A stretch of DNA of 64,000 nucleotides, from assembly GCA_964548225.1 (NCBI GenBank), contig CAZJQP010000017.1, forward strand, positions 6,558-70,557, given 5' to 3'. This document shows positions 30,577 to 39,546 of the stretch, piece after piece (the first letter of the stretch is position 1; each line of letters begins with the position of its first letter). The stretch is from CALMEH01 sp964548225 (lineage in GTDB: Bacteria > Acidobacteriota > Blastocatellia > Pyrinomonadales > Pyrinomonadaceae). The notes below the pieces were generated by a model, which saw only the letters and a program-made list of their open reading frames with translations, did not search any database and was not told the DNA's origin. The translations under genes and the position numbers were made by a program.

Positions 30577-32613
30577 CTAACTTTCGCTCAAAACAATCAC
30601 CTTATCGCCTTCCGTCAAAGTAATTTCCGCCGCTTTTCGTGGATTGACACGCACACCGTAAGCAGTTTCGGCATCATTTGATTCCGCCGCGATTCGATAG
30701 CCGATGGCGGTTTCGTTGCGGAGTTTTGCCGATTCCAAAATCGTGTAGAAATTGACCGATTTGCCCAATTTCACATAATCTTCCGCCGGTTTCAGATAAA
30801 TTTCTGCTCCGGCAGAATCAAACAAATCATCAAAAACATCGCCGAGTTCTTTGTTTTCCGCAACTTGCGTCAACAATAAACCTGCTAATTCATCGCTCAC
30901 GATAAAATCATCAGCCTTAGCAACTTCCGCCAACGCACGATTTTTCACGTCCAGCATTTCCGACACGACCGAATAGGCTTCGCCTTTTTTCGATTCGATG
31001 TCGCGCAAATGAAGCAACGTCATCAGTGTTTTTGAATCGGCTTCTTGGATGTCCATATCATCACCGTAGCAAAGCAAAATTATGTGTTGATATTTCGTCA
31101 GTTCCATCGAATCAAGCAATTTTCTGTCTGTCGTGTCGCCGACTTGAAAATCAACCTTCAGATTCTTCATATCTGCCGCGATTTCTTCGACAATCGCTTG
31201 CGTGTCGGGCAATTCCGAAACAACTGTCAATGCAGAACCTTGCGGGACATAATTATCCATTTCGCGGATGATAAGTTCGGCACGATGATTCCAACCGAGA
31301 ATCAAATTTCGTTCGGTTTCGGGCGCAGAAGTTTTCACCGAAACAATCGCCGAATCGTCAATTTTCGCAGTTCCGGCAACACGAATTTTGTCGTCATCTG
31401 CCGCGATTGAAACAATTCTGTCGCCGGATTTTATCGCGTAATCCATCGGCGGATTGAGTTTCGTTTTGCCATCGCGTCGGATGCCGATTAACGCCGAATC
31501 TTCAAACATTGCCAACGCTTCGCCGTAAGTTTTGCCGAAAACTTGCGATTCGTCTTTGAAATAAATTTCGTCGCCGCCAAAATCGAGAAGCTCTTTATAA
31601 ACAATACTTAAACCTGTCTGCCGCGAAGTTTGAACGGTGATGCGCGAAATCAATTCGCTCGGCAAGACGAGTTCAACTTCATCTTTTCCAACCATTTTCG
31701 CAACATCTACATTTTTCGCGTCGCGCAATTCGGCGACAATGTGATATGGCTCAGGACGACGATTCGGATTGTTGGTAATCGCCAAAATCATTTTGATAAC
31801 CTGCGCGTCAGGGTCGGAAAATTCTTCGGGCGAAAGGATTATAATTGATTTTGTGGCGTGCGGATTAACGATTTCAAGGTCGTCCAAATCAATCGGACTT
31901 CCCGAACGGCAAACTACTTTTGTGCGTCCCGTGTCTTCAATTTTGCCGCGAATTTCGTCTTCCATTTCGATTTTATCTTTGTCCGCCAAAATCACGACTC
32001 GCGGTTTGACGGCGTTTTCATTTGCCACCGAAAGTTCCGAAATAACGCGGAAAATACGCGATGACCAACCCAAAATCAAAGTGTGATTTTCCTCGCAAAC
32101 AAACGATTTCCCTTTGCGAAGCTCTTCCAATTTCCCTTCCAAACCACTCGTCAAAACACCGATTAACGAACCCATTATAAAAATCCCGCCAAGAGTTACC
32201 AAAAACATCACCAGACGAAACCACCAACCCGTATCGCCCGCCACGCTTCCCGCATCCATCGAACGCATCAAGCTCTGCCAAAACGCTTCGCCAAAACTGT
32301 AACCTTCTTCTTTTTTCGGCGTTTCAGTCGCAGGTTTTTCGTCTTTTTCCTCAGCTTTTTCATCAGCTTTTTCGCTTGATTTGGCATCAGATTTTTCGTC
32401 TTTCGGCGCGTCAACCGTCTTTTCGGCAACTGCTTCCGGTGCAGGTTCAGCTGCTTCTTCGGGTTTCAAACCCGTCAAAACCAAAACGGTTGTCGCAACC
32501 AAAACCAAAACCAGAGAAATCACCGCCAGCCAACCAATCAAAGAAGCTGTGCCGCCCGACAAACTATTATCAAACCAATAGCGCAATCTGTTCAAAAACG
32601 TAATTTTTCGCAT
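30577..32613 (-). CDS. CASTOR/POLLUX-like ion channel with two RCK/TrkA-N-type domains
   Basis: The 678 residues start with a membrane helix (about 24-48, LIGWLAVISLVLVLVATTVLVL), then about 55 residues of Lys/Glu/Ala-rich sequence (PEEAAEPAP to ATETPKKEE), a pore-like segment (GEAFWQSLMRSMDAG), a second helix (about 137-160, WFRLVMFLVTLGGIFIMGSLIG) and two Rossmann-like regulatory domains (NHTLILGWSSRIFRVISEL; RNLILGWNHRAELIIREM), each followed by a TrkA-C-like part. The layout matches bacterial relatives of plant CASTOR/POLLUX. Ion and ligand are unknown. It is convergent with the kinase gene (12 bp apart). Confidence 0.85.
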   Translation of the reverse strand: MRKITFLNRLRYWFDNSLSGGTASLIGWLAVISLVLVLVATTVLVLTGLKPEEAAEPAPEAVAEKTVDAPKDEKSDAKSSEKADEKAEEKDEKPATETPKKEEGYSFGEAFWQSLMRSMDAGSVAGDTGWWFRLVMFLVTLGGIFIMGSLIGVLTSGLEGKLEELRKGKSFVCEENHTLILGWSSRIFRVISELSVANENAVKPRVVILADKDKIEMEDEIRGKIEDTGRTKVVCRSGSPIDLDDLEIVNPHATKSIIILSPEEFSDPDAQVIKMILAITNNPNRRPEPYHIVAELRDAKNVDVAKMVGKDEVELVLPSELISRITVQTSRQTGLSIVYKELLDFGGDEIYFKDESQVFGKTYGEALAMFEDSALIGIRRDGKTKLNPPMDYAIKSGDRIVSIAADDDKIRVAGTAKIDDSAIVSVKTSAPETERNLILGWNHRAELIIREMDNYVPQGSALTVVSELPDTQAIVEEIAADMKNLKVDFQVGDTTDRKLLDSMELTKYQHIILLCYGDDMDIQEADSKTLMTLLHLRDIESKKGEAYSVVSEMLDVKNRALAEVAKADDFIVSDELAGLLLTQVAENKELGDVFDDLFDSAGAEIYLKPAEDYVKLGKSVNFYTILESAKLRNETAIGYRIAAESNDAETAYGVRVNPRKAAEITLTEGDKVIVLSES

Positions 32614-32669
32614 AATTTTTGTGTCTTAAATTTTGGGGATATTGCACGAAAAGATTAGCAGAAAAATAA

Positions 32670-32699
32670 AAAAGACGAAAGTTTGCACTTTCGTCTTTT
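32670..32699 (-). terminator. Terminator after the sdh operon
   Basis: A 13-bp stem (AAAAGACGAAAGT with its complement), four-base loop and, on the minus strand, a T-rich tail, 24 bp after the sdhB stop. Confidence 0.88.
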
Positions 32700-32722
32700 A
32701 CCTTCTTCAATAAAAAACAAAC

Positions 32723-33526
32723 CTACTTTTTAAGCCAACCGAACAGCGCATTGACGGTAATATCGCGATTCGTTTCGTAAATTGCGCGAGTCAAAGGCAC
32801 TGACATCGGGCAAACTTGGACGCAGTTTTGCGCGTTTCCGCAATTCGTAATGCCATCGTCGCCCATCAAACCGTTTAATCTTTCTTCAATGGTAATTTTT
32901 CCGGTCGGGTGCATATTGAAAAGTTTCGCTTGCGCGATTGCTTGCGGTCCGATGTAGTTGTCGTCGCCGTATTGCGGACACGCTTCCAAACAACAACCGC
33001 ACGTCATACAGCGCGAATACGCATAGCGTTCCTGCGCGTGTTCGTTCGACATCGCCGGCGCGGGACCGAGATCGTGCGTGCCGTCGAGTTCAATCCAAGC
33101 GTGAACTTGTTTCAAATGGTCAAACATCTTCGAGCGGTCAACTTTCAAATCGCGGACGTTCGGAAACTTTGACATCGGTTGCAAAGAAATCGTGTTTGAA
33201 CCGCTGGCAAGCAATAAATCGTCAACCAAAGCCGAACAAGATTGTCGAACTTTGCCGTCAATAACCATCGTGCAAATTCCACAAACTTGCTCCAAACACG
33301 ACATATCCCAAACCGGTGGCGTAGTTTGTTTGCCTTCCTTAGTCGTCGGATTTTTGCGAATTTCCATCAACGCCGAAATGACGTTCAAGTTCCGCCGATA
33401 CGGAATCTCAAAACTTTCCCAAAAAATCTGAGAATTCAAATTCTCGCGCCGCTGAATCTTAAACTCAATCATCTGCGGCGGATTTTCTAACCGCTTTTTC
33501 TCGTGGTGCCCGTTTGTTTCGCTCAT
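32723..33526 (-). CDS. sdhB: Succinate dehydrogenase/fumarate reductase iron-sulfur subunit
   Basis: SdhB passes electrons from the flavoprotein to the quinone site through [2Fe-2S], [4Fe-4S] and [3Fe-4S] clusters. Cluster ligands are visible: CLEQVCGICTMVIDGKVRQSC for the 2Fe cluster, CMTCGCCLEACPQYG and NCGNAQNCVQVCPMSVPL for the others. The 267 residues suit the b558 (type B) branch. Its ATG overlaps the stop of the Uma2 gene (ATGA at 33523-33526), so translation of sdhB is coupled to an unrelated accessory gene. It is the last gene of the operon. Confidence 0.95.
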   Translation of the reverse strand: MSETNGHHEKKRLENPPQMIEFKIQRRENLNSQIFWESFEIPYRRNLNVISALMEIRKNPTTKEGKQTTPPVWDMSCLEQVCGICTMVIDGKVRQSCSALVDDLLLASGSNTISLQPMSKFPNVRDLKVDRSKMFDHLKQVHAWIELDGTHDLGPAPAMSNEHAQERYAYSRCMTCGCCLEACPQYGDDNYIGPQAIAQAKLFNMHPTGKITIEERLNGLMGDDGITNCGNAQNCVQVCPMSVPLTRAIYETNRDITVNALFGWLKK

Positions 33527-34092
33527 AATTCAACTCTTTGATAAATTTCTTCCAATGTTAATTCGATGCCGATTGATTCAAATTTGATAACGCTTTTTAA
33601 TCCGATGGTCGCTTTGTGAATCCAATTTCCGTCAGCGATTTTGATATATTGCTCTACTGTCGGTTTATCCTGCGAAACTAAAACATATTCTCGCAAAGAT
33701 TCCAAAGTTCGATAAGCCAGCATTTTCTCGCCTCGTTCTTTAGCTTCCGTGCTGTCGGACAAAACTTCGACAATCAAAAGCGGATTTGTGATCGCATCTT
33801 TACGTTTTTGATAAAAAAGCCAATCACCGCAAATCACTAACACATCGGGATAGTAAAATTTCCTGTAATTTTCTACCCTGACTTTCATATCACTCGTCAT
33901 TGATTCGCACGTTGCACTTAATCTATTGCCAAATAACCGATCAATGTTATTAGTAATTCGGATATGGCTAGCCGTTCCGCCAGCCATTGCGACAATTTCG
34001 CCGTCTTCATATTCGCTCCGAAATTCGGCTTTTTCTTCCAAAGCCAGATATTCTTCCACCGTATATTTTTTTCTTTGCTTTAAAGCCGACAT
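33523..34092 (-). CDS. Uma2 family endonuclease-like protein inside the sdh operon
   Basis: The 189 residues follow the Uma2/DUF820 pattern: KYTVEEYLALEEKAEFRSEY at the N-terminus, DGEIVAMAGGTASHIRITNN, the presumed catalytic Asp in FYYPDVLVICGD, and Glu in NPLLIVEVLSDST, ending REYVLVSQDKPTVEQY. The restriction-endonuclease-like fold suggests DNA cleavage, but no target is known; such genes often occur as scattered families. It lies between the 265-residue membrane protein and sdhB, with an ATGA overlap to sdhB. The relative at 1-463 differs in sequence. Confidence 0.85.
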   Translation of the reverse strand: MSALKQRKKYTVEEYLALEEKAEFRSEYEDGEIVAMAGGTASHIRITNNIDRLFGNRLSATCESMTSDMKVRVENYRKFYYPDVLVICGDWLFYQKRKDAITNPLLIVEVLSDSTEAKERGEKMLAYRTLESLREYVLVSQDKPTVEQYIKIADGNWIHKATIGLKSVIKFESIGIELTLEEIYQRVEL

Positions 34093-34098
34093 TTTAAT

Positions 34099-34896
34099 CT
34101 AACTTCCTAATTTTCCGTATCGCTGAATATCCGAAAAATATAAAACTATTCGCTTACCGTCTTTTGAATACGGATAAAATAATTCGTATCTTCCATCTGT
34201 CGCGGAGAATTTAATTTCGTTAAAATTCTCATTAAAAACCTTATTCAAATAATCGCGGTCAGATTTGCCGGTATTGAAGATAAAATCTTTTTTCGATTTA
34301 GGTTTTTGTTCTTCCGTCGGCTTGGTGTAAGTGCGAAAACCTAAAAACACTTCTTCATTATCAATCGAATCTTTCACAATAATCAGAACTTCGGGAAAGT
34401 TTCTGTCGGTTTTTCGGAACATATCAAGCGAATCGCTCATTCCCAAAAGCCATTCATCGGTAAATTGATAATTCGATAACGATTCAGCCTTTTGCGGATA
34501 TTTTTCAACTACCGATTTTGCCGAATCAACGAGCATTGATTCTTTTTTCTTAAGGCTTAAATAATTTCCACCGAACAAAAGCGCGAAAATAATCGGAAAA
34601 GTCAGCAAAAAAGTCCAACCTAATTTCTTTGAAACCATTTTTATTTCAAAAATTTCGTCGCGGTTATGTCTTTCGGCAATGCGCGTCAGATTGAACATCA
34701 CATTGATAATCAAAGAACCGCTCATTAAAGCCAACAGCGCGAGAATGCTCATCCCGAACGTCTGCGACATCTTTTCCCGAAAGATTTTAAAGCCGAAAAC
34801 TTCAACCGAAATAAAGACAAAAACCCAATAAATCAACAGAACAATGGCAACCAAAGCGACAATATTGCTTAATTTGACAAGCGTTTTTAGATTCAT
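34099..34896 (-). CDS. Membrane protein of unknown function inside the sdh operon
   Basis: I do not recognise this 265-residue protein. It has three likely membrane helices: about 10-34 (IVALVAIVLLIYWVFVFISV), about 48-72 (MSILALLALMSGSLIINVMF) and about 95-117 (WTFLLTFPIIFALLFGG). A soluble domain of about 145 residues follows, with a Lys-rich middle (EEQKPKSKKDF) and a beta-rich tail (FSATDGRYELFYPYSKDGKR, IVLYFSDI). It sits 57 bp after sdhA and 6 bp before Uma2. No link with succinate dehydrogenase is apparent. Confidence 0.7.
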   Translation of the reverse strand: MNLKTLVKLSNIVALVAIVLLIYWVFVFISVEVFGFKIFREKMSQTFGMSILALLALMSGSLIINVMFNLTRIAERHNRDEIFEIKMVSKKLGWTFLLTFPIIFALLFGGNYLSLKKKESMLVDSAKSVVEKYPQKAESLSNYQFTDEWLLGMSDSLDMFRKTDRNFPEVLIIVKDSIDNEEVFLGFRTYTKPTEEQKPKSKKDFIFNTGKSDRDYLNKVFNENFNEIKFSATDGRYELFYPYSKDGKRIVLYFSDIQRYGKLGS

Positions 34897-34953
34897 TTTG
34901 AAACCTCCTGAAATTACTTTAGTTAAACTTTTCTTGCCACGCTTTGTTCCAAA

Positions 34954-36852
34954 TTATTCCTTAAAAGATTCGCCTTCTTTTATCTTCGCCTCTTTTTCAA
35001 CTCCGATTTCTTCGCGGCTCGTATCTTTCGGTTTCAGTTCGCTTCCCGTTTGCGGAACTTGCGCGGCTTTGGCTTTGCCTTTTGTGTAATCACGTTTGCG
35101 CGGTTCGATTAAACCGATGTCAACCGCTTCGTAAGATAAAATCGGAGATTCGTCCGAATATTCGGCGATGGTCGTTTTCAAGAAATCTTCATCGTTTCTA
35201 TCGGGAAAATCGGGTTTGTAATGCGCTCCACGAGATTCATCACGATTTAATGCGCCGAGCGTGATAACTCGCGCAAGTTGCAACATATTCCAAAGTTGTC
35301 GTGCGTGCGGAACGGCTTGCGTTGCCCACAAGTTTGAATCGTTTATCGAAATATTTTTGTAACGCTCAATCAATTCCAAAATCTTGTCATCAGTCGCTTT
35401 CAAACGGTCGTTGTAGCGCACAACCGTTACGTTATCGGTCATCCATTTGCCGAGTTCATCGTGCAGTTTGTATTGATTTTCCGAGCCTTCGTTTTTGACA
35501 ATCGAATCGTTTATTTCTTGTTGTTTTTTCAATTCCGCTGCGTGAACGCCGTTTGTTTCGGTGTCTTTTCTTTCGACATTTTTCGCGTATTCAATCGCCG
35601 ACGGCGCGGCAACAAAACCGCCGTAAACGCAAGAAACCAAAGAATTTGCGCCCAAACGATTTGCGCCGTGAATCGAATAATCGCACTCGCCCGCCGCGAA
35701 AAGTCCGGGAATGTTTGTTCTCTGCTCAAAATCAACCCACAAACCGCCCATCGAATAATGAACGCCGGGGAAAATCCGCATCGGAACATAGCGTGGATCA
35801 TCGCCGACAAACATTTCGTAGATTTCGAGAATCGCACCGAGTTTGCGCGTCAAAGTTTCCGCCGGAATATGCGTCAAATCCAAATAAACTTGATTTTCGC
35901 CGCCGACTCCGTAGCCTTCCAAACAAACTTGGAAAATTTCGCGTGTCGCAATATCGCGCGGCACAAGATTGCCGTAAGCCGGATATTTTTCTTCCAAGAA
36001 ATACCAACGCTCATCGGTCGGAATGTCTTTCGGATTTCGCGCATCGCCTTGATTTTTTGGCACCCAAACGCGTCCGCCTTCGCCTCGCGCGGATTCGCTC
36101 ATCAGACGCAATTTGTCTTCGCCCGGAATCGAAGTTGGATGCACTTGGATAAATTCGCCGTTCGCATATTTCGCGCCTTGTTGATACGCGGCGGAAACAG
36201 CTGAGCCTGTGCAAGTCATTGAATTGGTTGATTTTCCGAAAATCAAGCCCGGTCCGCCCGTCGCCATAATTACGGCATCGGCATAAAACGATTTTAATTC
36301 AAGCGTTTGCAAATTCATCGCAATCAAACCGCGACAAACCTGATAATCGTCCAACACGAGCGAAAGCATTTCCCAACCTTCGTATTTATTGACCTTTCCG
36401 GCGGCTTCATATTTGCGAACCTGTTCGTCCAAAGCATAAAGAAGCTGTTGCCCGGTCGAAGCTCCGGCAAAAGCCGTGCGATGATGCAAAGTTCCGCCAA
36501 ATCGCCGAAAATCAATCAAACCTTCCTGCGTCCGCGAAAACGGAACGCCCATTCGGTCGAAAAGATAGATAATCTGCGGAGCCATATCGCACATCCGTTT
36601 GACCGGCGGCTGATTCGCCAAAAAATCGCCGCCATAAACCGTGTCGTCAAGATGTTTGAGCGGTGAATCGCCTTCGCCCTTCGTGTTGACCGCGCCATTG
36701 ATTCCACCCTGAGCGCAAACCGAATGCGAGCGTTTGACGGGAACAACCGAAATAAGGTCAACATCGTGTCCCTGCTCGGCAATCTTCATCGCCGCCGCAA
36801 GTCCCGCCAATCCGCCGCCGACAATCGCTATTTTTAATCCGTTTGATGCCAT
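34954..36852 (-). CDS. sdhA: Succinate dehydrogenase/fumarate reductase flavoprotein subunit
   Basis: SdhA binds covalent FAD and oxidises succinate to fumarate in the TCA cycle. The 632 residues show the dinucleotide fold IVGGGLAGLAAAMKIAEQG, the region for FAD linkage SVCAQGGINGA followed by HLDDTVYGGDFLA, the substrate loop FSRTQEGLIDFRRFGG with HHRTAF, the second fold IMATGGPGLIF, and GVHYSMGGLWVD plus the HGANRLGANSL stretch. A C-terminal acidic/Lys tail (KIKEGESFKE) closes it. Its start is 4 bp after the DUF4268 gene, so it belongs to the same long operon. Confidence 0.96.
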   Translation of the reverse strand: MASNGLKIAIVGGGLAGLAAAMKIAEQGHDVDLISVVPVKRSHSVCAQGGINGAVNTKGEGDSPLKHLDDTVYGGDFLANQPPVKRMCDMAPQIIYLFDRMGVPFSRTQEGLIDFRRFGGTLHHRTAFAGASTGQQLLYALDEQVRKYEAAGKVNKYEGWEMLSLVLDDYQVCRGLIAMNLQTLELKSFYADAVIMATGGPGLIFGKSTNSMTCTGSAVSAAYQQGAKYANGEFIQVHPTSIPGEDKLRLMSESARGEGGRVWVPKNQGDARNPKDIPTDERWYFLEEKYPAYGNLVPRDIATREIFQVCLEGYGVGGENQVYLDLTHIPAETLTRKLGAILEIYEMFVGDDPRYVPMRIFPGVHYSMGGLWVDFEQRTNIPGLFAAGECDYSIHGANRLGANSLVSCVYGGFVAAPSAIEYAKNVERKDTETNGVHAAELKKQQEINDSIVKNEGSENQYKLHDELGKWMTDNVTVVRYNDRLKATDDKILELIERYKNISINDSNLWATQAVPHARQLWNMLQLARVITLGALNRDESRGAHYKPDFPDRNDEDFLKTTIAEYSDESPILSYEAVDIGLIEPRKRDYTKGKAKAAQVPQTGSELKPKDTSREEIGVEKEAKIKEGESFKE

Positions 36853-36856
36853 AAAT

Positions 36857-37810
36857 TTATAATTTTTCTATTTCTGGCTTAAAGAATTTTGCAAATTTTT
36901 CGCCGTTTTCTACAAACCATATAAATTGATTATGCCAATCTTCTTTATTGTTAGAATCTGCCTCTTTTCTTAAAATGATGGCTGAAGAATTCCCTTCATC
37001 TTTTCTTTCCCAAGTTATATTTTCACCAAATATCTCTAATGATTTTTCGTAACAACTAGAATATAATTTATCGAAATTCTTCTTATGATTTTCTCTGGAA
37101 AGCCAAAGCCAAACTTCTAAAACTTTCTTTCTTGCAGGCGTTCCGAAATCTAAACCAAAACCTGTTTTTCCAAATTTGTATGCACCTGAATACGTTCTAT
37201 CACCCAATTTAATCCTTAAGAAACTGCTTTTCTGCACGGCAAAATCTCTCAAAGACTGCCAATATTCGCGTCGCAAAAGACTTAATTCGCTTGTCGTTTG
37301 ATTTGAAGCAGTTCTTTTGACCACTTTCGACCAATCATTCGGCTTTGCAATAATATTGAATCGCGGCGCTGGCAAAGAGTCGCCGATTCGATAAACTTCG
37401 ATTTCAATTCCGAAAAACTTGAAGGTTTCGTCGGTTATTCGATTCAACCAATCCAACGCGGCGCGATGTTCTTCGGTAAATTTCGACGCAATCCAAATCA
37501 GCGTAACCGCGTCCAAACCAGCCGCGTAAGTCATCAGTTGCCCCAAATGTTTATGGTCGGTTATTTCCAACTGATTTTCAATCAAAATATAATGCTTGCC
37601 GTCGCTTTCAAAACTGTCGGCATCAACACATAAAATATCCGCCCGAAATGGTCCAACGCCTTGTTCGACTCCTTGAACTTCTAACGTAATGCCGATGGTT
37701 TCGCTTAAAATTTCAATATTTTCAGGCTTCGCCAGCCACGGCGTAAAATCTTTATCTTCAGTTTTCCAACAATCCCGAAGCTCTACTTTTTCAAACTTGC
37801 CAAGTTTCAT
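36857..37810 (-). CDS. DUF4268 protein with PD-(D/E)xK nuclease-like N-terminus
   Basis: The 317 residues carry a restriction-like N-terminal half: FRADILCVDADS followed by YILIENQLEITDHKHLGQLMTY, with D, E and Q residues positioned like a PD-ExK site, and AVTLIWIASKFTEEHRAALDWL. The C-terminal half (about 190-310, LRREYWQSLRDFAV to FGLDFGTPARKKVLEVWLW) fits DUF4268. Family members are found as accessory genes and defence-like cargo, yet role and target are unknown. It starts 4 bp after the DUF2283 gene and ends 4 bp before sdhA, an accessory insertion within the sdh operon. Confidence 0.8.
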   Translation of the reverse strand: MKLGKFEKVELRDCWKTEDKDFTPWLAKPENIEILSETIGITLEVQGVEQGVGPFRADILCVDADSFESDGKHYILIENQLEITDHKHLGQLMTYAAGLDAVTLIWIASKFTEEHRAALDWLNRITDETFKFFGIEIEVYRIGDSLPAPRFNIIAKPNDWSKVVKRTASNQTTSELSLLRREYWQSLRDFAVQKSSFLRIKLGDRTYSGAYKFGKTGFGLDFGTPARKKVLEVWLWLSRENHKKNFDKLYSSCYEKSLEIFGENITWERKDEGNSSAIILRKEADSNNKEDWHNQFIWFVENGEKFAKFFKPEIEKL

Positions 37811-37814
37811 TATT

Positions 37815-38189
37815 TTAAATCACCCGATTTTCCAAAACCGAATGTTGCAAAGACGTTATCGGAATTGCTTCAATCGTCGAAGGCGTGTAAGCCGAAAGCG
37901 ACAGCACATCTTTGACCGGCGAAGAAAGCAAAATTTCAACTACCAATTCGCGCACGTCCGAAGGTAATTCTTCCAAACCATTCAAAGGCAAACTGCGATA
38001 GCCAATTTCCGTCGGTTGTGCCATAACCGAATAATCAAACAAAGTTAGTCCAACCGCACGGCGTTCTTCGAGATTGACCCGCAAAAGAATATGTTCGTTC
38101 AATTCGATTCCGGTCGCGCTTTCGCCAACCGCGAATGAAACATACAGCGTGTCGCTTAGTTCATCGTATTTGAAATTCGGTTTCTTCAT
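37815..38189 (-). CDS. DUF2283 family protein, possible antitoxin
   Basis: The 124 residues open with the DUF2283 signature (KPNFKYDELSDTLYVSF followed by GIELNEHILLRVNLEERRAVGLTLFDYS), a short beta-rich fold often encoded beside small toxin-like genes. I use ATG 38189; four extra codons upstream (MVKF) overlap the previous gene. The C-terminal 60 residues (LPSDVRELVVEILLSSPVK) are an extension beyond the minimal domain. The preceding gene overlaps its start, suggesting a two-gene unit; antitoxin function is inferred from that context only. Confidence 0.75.
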   Translation of the reverse strand: MKKPNFKYDELSDTLYVSFAVGESATGIELNEHILLRVNLEERRAVGLTLFDYSVMAQPTEIGYRSLPLNGLEELPSDVRELVVEILLSSPVKDVLSLSAYTPSTIEAIPITSLQHSVLENRVI

Positions 38190-38194
38190 AAACT

Positions 38195-38524
38195 TCACCA
38201 AACCTTTTTCTGATAAGCCGTTACAATAAAATTGTTCGGCAATAGTTCGCCGTTTTCATCTTCTGTAAATCGTAAAAATACAACCGCGATAATGTGCGTA
38301 TTTTGCACTGTCAAATTATCAAACTCTTTCGAATAGCGATATTTTTGCGGATTGAGCGCGTCTTGTTTTCTCCGTCCAACACGAATCGTTTCGCGCAATT
38401 CTTCTTCGTAATCCCACATTTCAGGATGATTCATCGCGTTGGTAATATGTTCCCAACGCTCGTCCGTCAAATAAATTTCGTTGCCGTAACGGTCTGATTC
38501 AAGCCATCGGCGACCTTCAAACAT
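38195..38524 (-). CDS. Small PBECR-like or toxin-like protein upstream of DUF2283
   Basis: A 109-residue protein with RYGNEIYLTDERWEHI near the N-terminus and NPEMWDYEEELRETI-type text (MNHPEMWDYEEELRETIRVG) after it; that combination of a LTxERWxHI phrase and a downstream HPE recalls small RelE/barnase-like nuclease domains (PBECR-like). The C-terminus FDNLTVQNTHIIAVVFLRF and NFIVTAYQKKVW gives strands of a compact alpha/beta fold. It is 10 bp after sdhC and runs into the DUF2283 gene. A toxin role is plausible but unproven. Confidence 0.65.
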   Translation of the reverse strand: MFEGRRWLESDRYGNEIYLTDERWEHITNAMNHPEMWDYEEELRETIRVGRRKQDALNPQKYRYSKEFDNLTVQNTHIIAVVFLRFTEDENGELLPNNFIVTAYQKKVW

Positions 38525-38533
38525 TTCCGCTCC

Positions 38534-39283
38534 TTAATAACTTTTTGAATCGCTTGATTTTGAGCTTTTTCGGGGATCGTTTGTCTTAGTTTCAGATTTC
38601 TGCTCACACAAGGCTTTCGGCATCAGACCGCAATCCCAAACGAATGAAAAAGCCGCGTTTGTGCCGAGCGCAAATAGCCCGAAAGCAATCGCCGCACAAC
38701 TATAGAGCAAATATGTTTGCGCTTTTTCACCAATCACAATGCCCCAATCAACCGCAAACAGAAACAGTCCGTAGCCGAGATGCCAAGCCGTTGCGGCGAC
38801 ACCCAAAATATAGAAAATCAAAACCCACCAAATCTGAAAATCGGTAGAAACAATTGTAAAAGCCGTGTCCGCATTTCCCGCCACCGCAACTTTTGTCAGC
38901 CCAAGCGTGCCGAACAATCCCCAACGAAAATGAAGGAGATGAAACAACAAGAAGAAAAACAAGAAAACTCCGGTTAAACGCTGAAAAGCATAAAACCAGT
39001 TGCGCCCATAGCCGTAATTTCCAATATTTACTTTGGCTTCCGCCGAAATAAAAATTCCATAAACCGAATGATATAAAAGCGGCAAAAAGATGCCGAAAAT
39101 TTCGATAAATAACAAAAACGGCAAATGATGAATGTCCTTGACGGCATCATTAAAAACATTCGCGCCATTCATCGCTTTCGCGTTCGTGAACATATGGACG
39201 AAAAAAAATGCGCCAAGCGGCACAATGCCCGTAATCTGATGCAGTTTGCGAAGCAGAAACGTTCTGCTGAATTTAATTGCCAT
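38534..39283 (-). CDS. sdhC: Succinate dehydrogenase cytochrome b558 subunit
   Basis: SdhC anchors the complex in the membrane and carries haem b and the quinone site. The 249 residues have five membrane helices, with family His in KLHQITGIVPLGAFFFVHMF, LYHSVYGIF, FLLFHLLHFRWGLFG, and AATAWHLGYGLFLFAVDWG, as in the B. subtilis/Bacteroidetes b558 type that uses a single large anchor subunit. A Ser/Lys-rich tail of about 25 residues ends the protein. It is the first gene of the operon; five accessory genes now lie between it and its partners sdhA and sdhB. Confidence 0.92.
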   Translation of the reverse strand: MAIKFSRTFLLRKLHQITGIVPLGAFFFVHMFTNAKAMNGANVFNDAVKDIHHLPFLLFIEIFGIFLPLLYHSVYGIFISAEAKVNIGNYGYGRNWFYAFQRLTGVFLFFFLLFHLLHFRWGLFGTLGLTKVAVAGNADTAFTIVSTDFQIWWVLIFYILGVAATAWHLGYGLFLFAVDWGIVIGEKAQTYLLYSCAAIAFGLFALGTNAAFSFVWDCGLMPKALCEQKSETKTNDPRKSSKSSDSKSY

Positions 39284-39458
39284 TTTTAGCCTCGAATTTT
39301 CTCCGAATTTATTTTCTGTATTGCGATAAGTATTCTGAAATGTTTAGCTTAAAATCGCAAATCAAAACTCGAAAATCATTAAAACTTAATAATACTTTTT
39401 TTTCTTAATAAGATAAAATGAATTCTCTTGCAGACATTATTGAGTTAAACTTATTATT

Positions 39459-39541
39459 AGTTTCTCGTTTCTGGTTTCTCGTTTCTAGCTTTAAGAATTT
39501 TCTTTTAACCAGAAACCAGAAACTAAAAACCGGAAACTAAA
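39459..39541. repeat. Inverted repeat of TTTCTGGTTTCT words before the LysR gene
   Basis: TAGTTTCTCGTTTCTGG (from 39459) and CCAGAAACCAGAAACT (from 39509) form a hairpin whose right arm ends six bases before the LysR ATG, so it covers the place of the ribosome-binding site. Confidence 0.75.
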
Positions 39542-39546
39542 AAGAA

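Noticed and set aside
35461..36204. Long plus-strand open frame (247 residues) antisense to sdhA
   Set aside because: It is a shadow of the sdhA codons; composition is odd (many Arg, Phe, Asn) and no motif is visible. The same holds for 11413-12120 opposite the aldehyde dehydrogenase.
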